DNA of 14,120 nt from Phycisphaerales bacterium UBA1845 (lineage in GTDB: Bacteria; Planctomycetota; Phycisphaerae; UBA1845): assembly GCA_002338715.1 (NCBI GenBank), contig DDIR01000143.1:82438-96557 (forward strand), written 5' to 3'. This document shows positions 13,163 through 14,120 of this stretch, piece by piece (the first letter of the stretch is position 1; every line of letters begins with the position of its first letter). The translations under genes were made by a program, and so were the position numbers. The notes under the pieces were generated by a model. That model was not told where the DNA came from. It saw only the letters and a list, made by a program, of their open reading frames with translations, and did no database searches.

Positions 13163-14120
13163 ATGTCCGATCAATCAAACAACAAAATCGAAAAAGTCGT
13201 CATCGTTGGTTCCGGACCGGCTGGTTGGACAGCCGCCATCTACGCGGCGCGGGCAAACCTTGAACCGCTGGTCTTTGCCGGGCGCCCCAAGACGGTGCCC
13301 AGCCTCGTGCTTCCGGGTGGTCAGTTGATGATGACCACCGAAGTTGAAAACTACCCCGGATTCCCTGAAGGCGTGACCGGTCCGAAGATGATGGCCCGCT
13401 TTGAACAGCAAGCCGTCCGATTCGGCACACGCATTCAAACCGACAACGGACAAAACCCCGACGTCTCCGACCCCGATGACGGTCATTCATTTTCCTATCA
13501 GGACTGCACCAAAATCGATCTTTCAAAAAGCCCGTTTACCGTCTGCGGTGAAAACGATTTCTGCGTCAAAGCCCACACCGTCATCATCGCCACGGGCGCG
13601 ACGGCCAACTGGTTGGGGCTGGAAAACGAACAACGTCTTGCGCGAAGCGGCGGCGGAGTCAGCGCCTGCGCGGTTTGCGATGGCGCCCTGCCCGTGTTCC
13701 GCGACAAGGAGTTAGCGGTCGTGGGTGGTGGCGACTCAGCCGTCGAAGAAGCGAGCTACCTGACCAAGTTTGCGTCGAAGGTTTACATGATCCACCGCCG
13801 CGACGAACTTCGCGCCAGCAAGATCATGCAACAACGCGCACTCGACAACCCCAAGATCGAAATCCTCTGGAATAAAGAGGTCGTCGATGTTCTCGGCGAC
13901 CAAATGATCTCGGGAGTTCGCTTATCGGACACCGAAACCAACGAAGAATCCGAGTTGGCATTGGGCGGATTGTTCATGGCCATCGGTCATACACCCGCCA
14001 CCGCGTTTCTGGACGGGCAACTGGAACTCGACAGCAAGCGATACATCAAGTTGGCCGACCCCTACCGCTCAACCACCAGCGTGGATGGCGTTTTTGCGGC
14101 TGGCGACTGCGTCGATTCGG
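13163..14120 (+). CDS. trxB: Thioredoxin reductase, truncated by the window end
   Basis: This NADPH-dependent flavoenzyme reduces thioredoxin in the cytosol. The 319 visible codons show the FAD-binding GSGPAG at 16-21, PGGQLMMTTEVENYPGFPEGV, IIATGA, the redox-active CAVCD (C169 and C172), the NADPH-binding GGGDSAVEEA at 188-197, HRRDELR at 211-217 for the NADP phosphate, and the C-terminal FAAGDCVD of the second FAD motif. About 20 or more residues are missing after the window. The CxxC lies some 34 residues later than in Escherichia coli TrxB. Part of this comes from an acidic insertion near 93-110 (TDNGQNPDVSDPDDGHSF), part from a longer N-terminus and loop. An in-frame GTG 12 nt upstream (13151) is an alternative start; neither start has a good Shine-Dalgarno. 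Confidence 0.95.
   Translation, partial: MSDQSNNKIEKVVIVGSGPAGWTAAIYAARANLEPLVFAGRPKTVPSLVLPGGQLMMTTEVENYPGFPEGVTGPKMMARFEQQAVRFGTRIQTDNGQNPDVSDPDDGHSFSYQDCTKIDLSKSPFTVCGENDFCVKAHTVIIATGATANWLGLENEQRLARSGGGVSACAVCDGALPVFRDKELAVVGGGDSAVEEASYLTKFASKVYMIHRRDELRASKIMQQRALDNPKIEILWNKEVVDVLGDQMISGVRLSDTETNEESELALGGLFMAIGHTPATAFLDGQLELDSKRYIKLADPYRSTTSVDGVFAAGDCVDS

Noticed and set aside
1..14120. A novel defence, mobile or multi-gene system in the window
   Set aside because: The content is the S10-spc ribosomal cluster, two exported proteins and trxB. No transposase, integrase, toxin-antitoxin, nuclease or reverse transcriptase motif was seen.

Overview
This window is a core-genome segment of a bacterium that looks like a planctomycete, probably of the Pirellula/Rhodopirellula group. 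That placement is an inference from remembered family features: the lysine-rich L2 tail, enlarged L14 and L6, long spacers inside the ribosomal cluster, and a DUF1570-type lipoprotein. No database search was run.

Minus strand, read right to left (10618 down to 1): a near-complete S10-spc ribosomal protein cluster in the order rpsJ, rplC, rplD, rplW, rplB, rpsS, rplV, rpsC, rplP, rpmC, rpsQ, rplN, rplX, rplE, rpsN, rpsH, rplF, rplR, rpsE and the first 33 codons of rplO, which leaves the window. The order is the classical bacterial one, except that rpmD (L30) is missing between rpsE and rplO. Only rplE/rpsN abut; every other junction has a 60-187 nt spacer. Several spacers carry short tandem duplications or hairpins. 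One hairpin, directly after rplD, has the full form of an intrinsic terminator. A sigma70-like promoter and a structured leader of roughly 140 nt precede rpsJ.

Minus strand, 12914 down to 10957: two exported proteins, probably co-transcribed. The first is a lipoprotein with an HEGMH...NEGLA metallopeptidase signature (DUF1570-like). The second is a secreted protein of unknown function with a QEWCG motif.

Plus strand, 13163 to the window end: a truncated thioredoxin reductase gene (trxB), divergent from the lipoprotein gene, with a good promoter (TTGGCA-17-TATCCT) in the 248-nt divergent spacer. Its protein has an unusual acidic insertion before the CxxC domain.

I found no CRISPR array, mobile element, tRNA, rRNA, defence locus or new multi-gene system. 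The most unusual signals are in the non-coding spacers of the ribosomal cluster (tandem repeats, an internal terminator, mutually exclusive hairpins) and in lineage-specific insertions in L14, L6 and TrxB.
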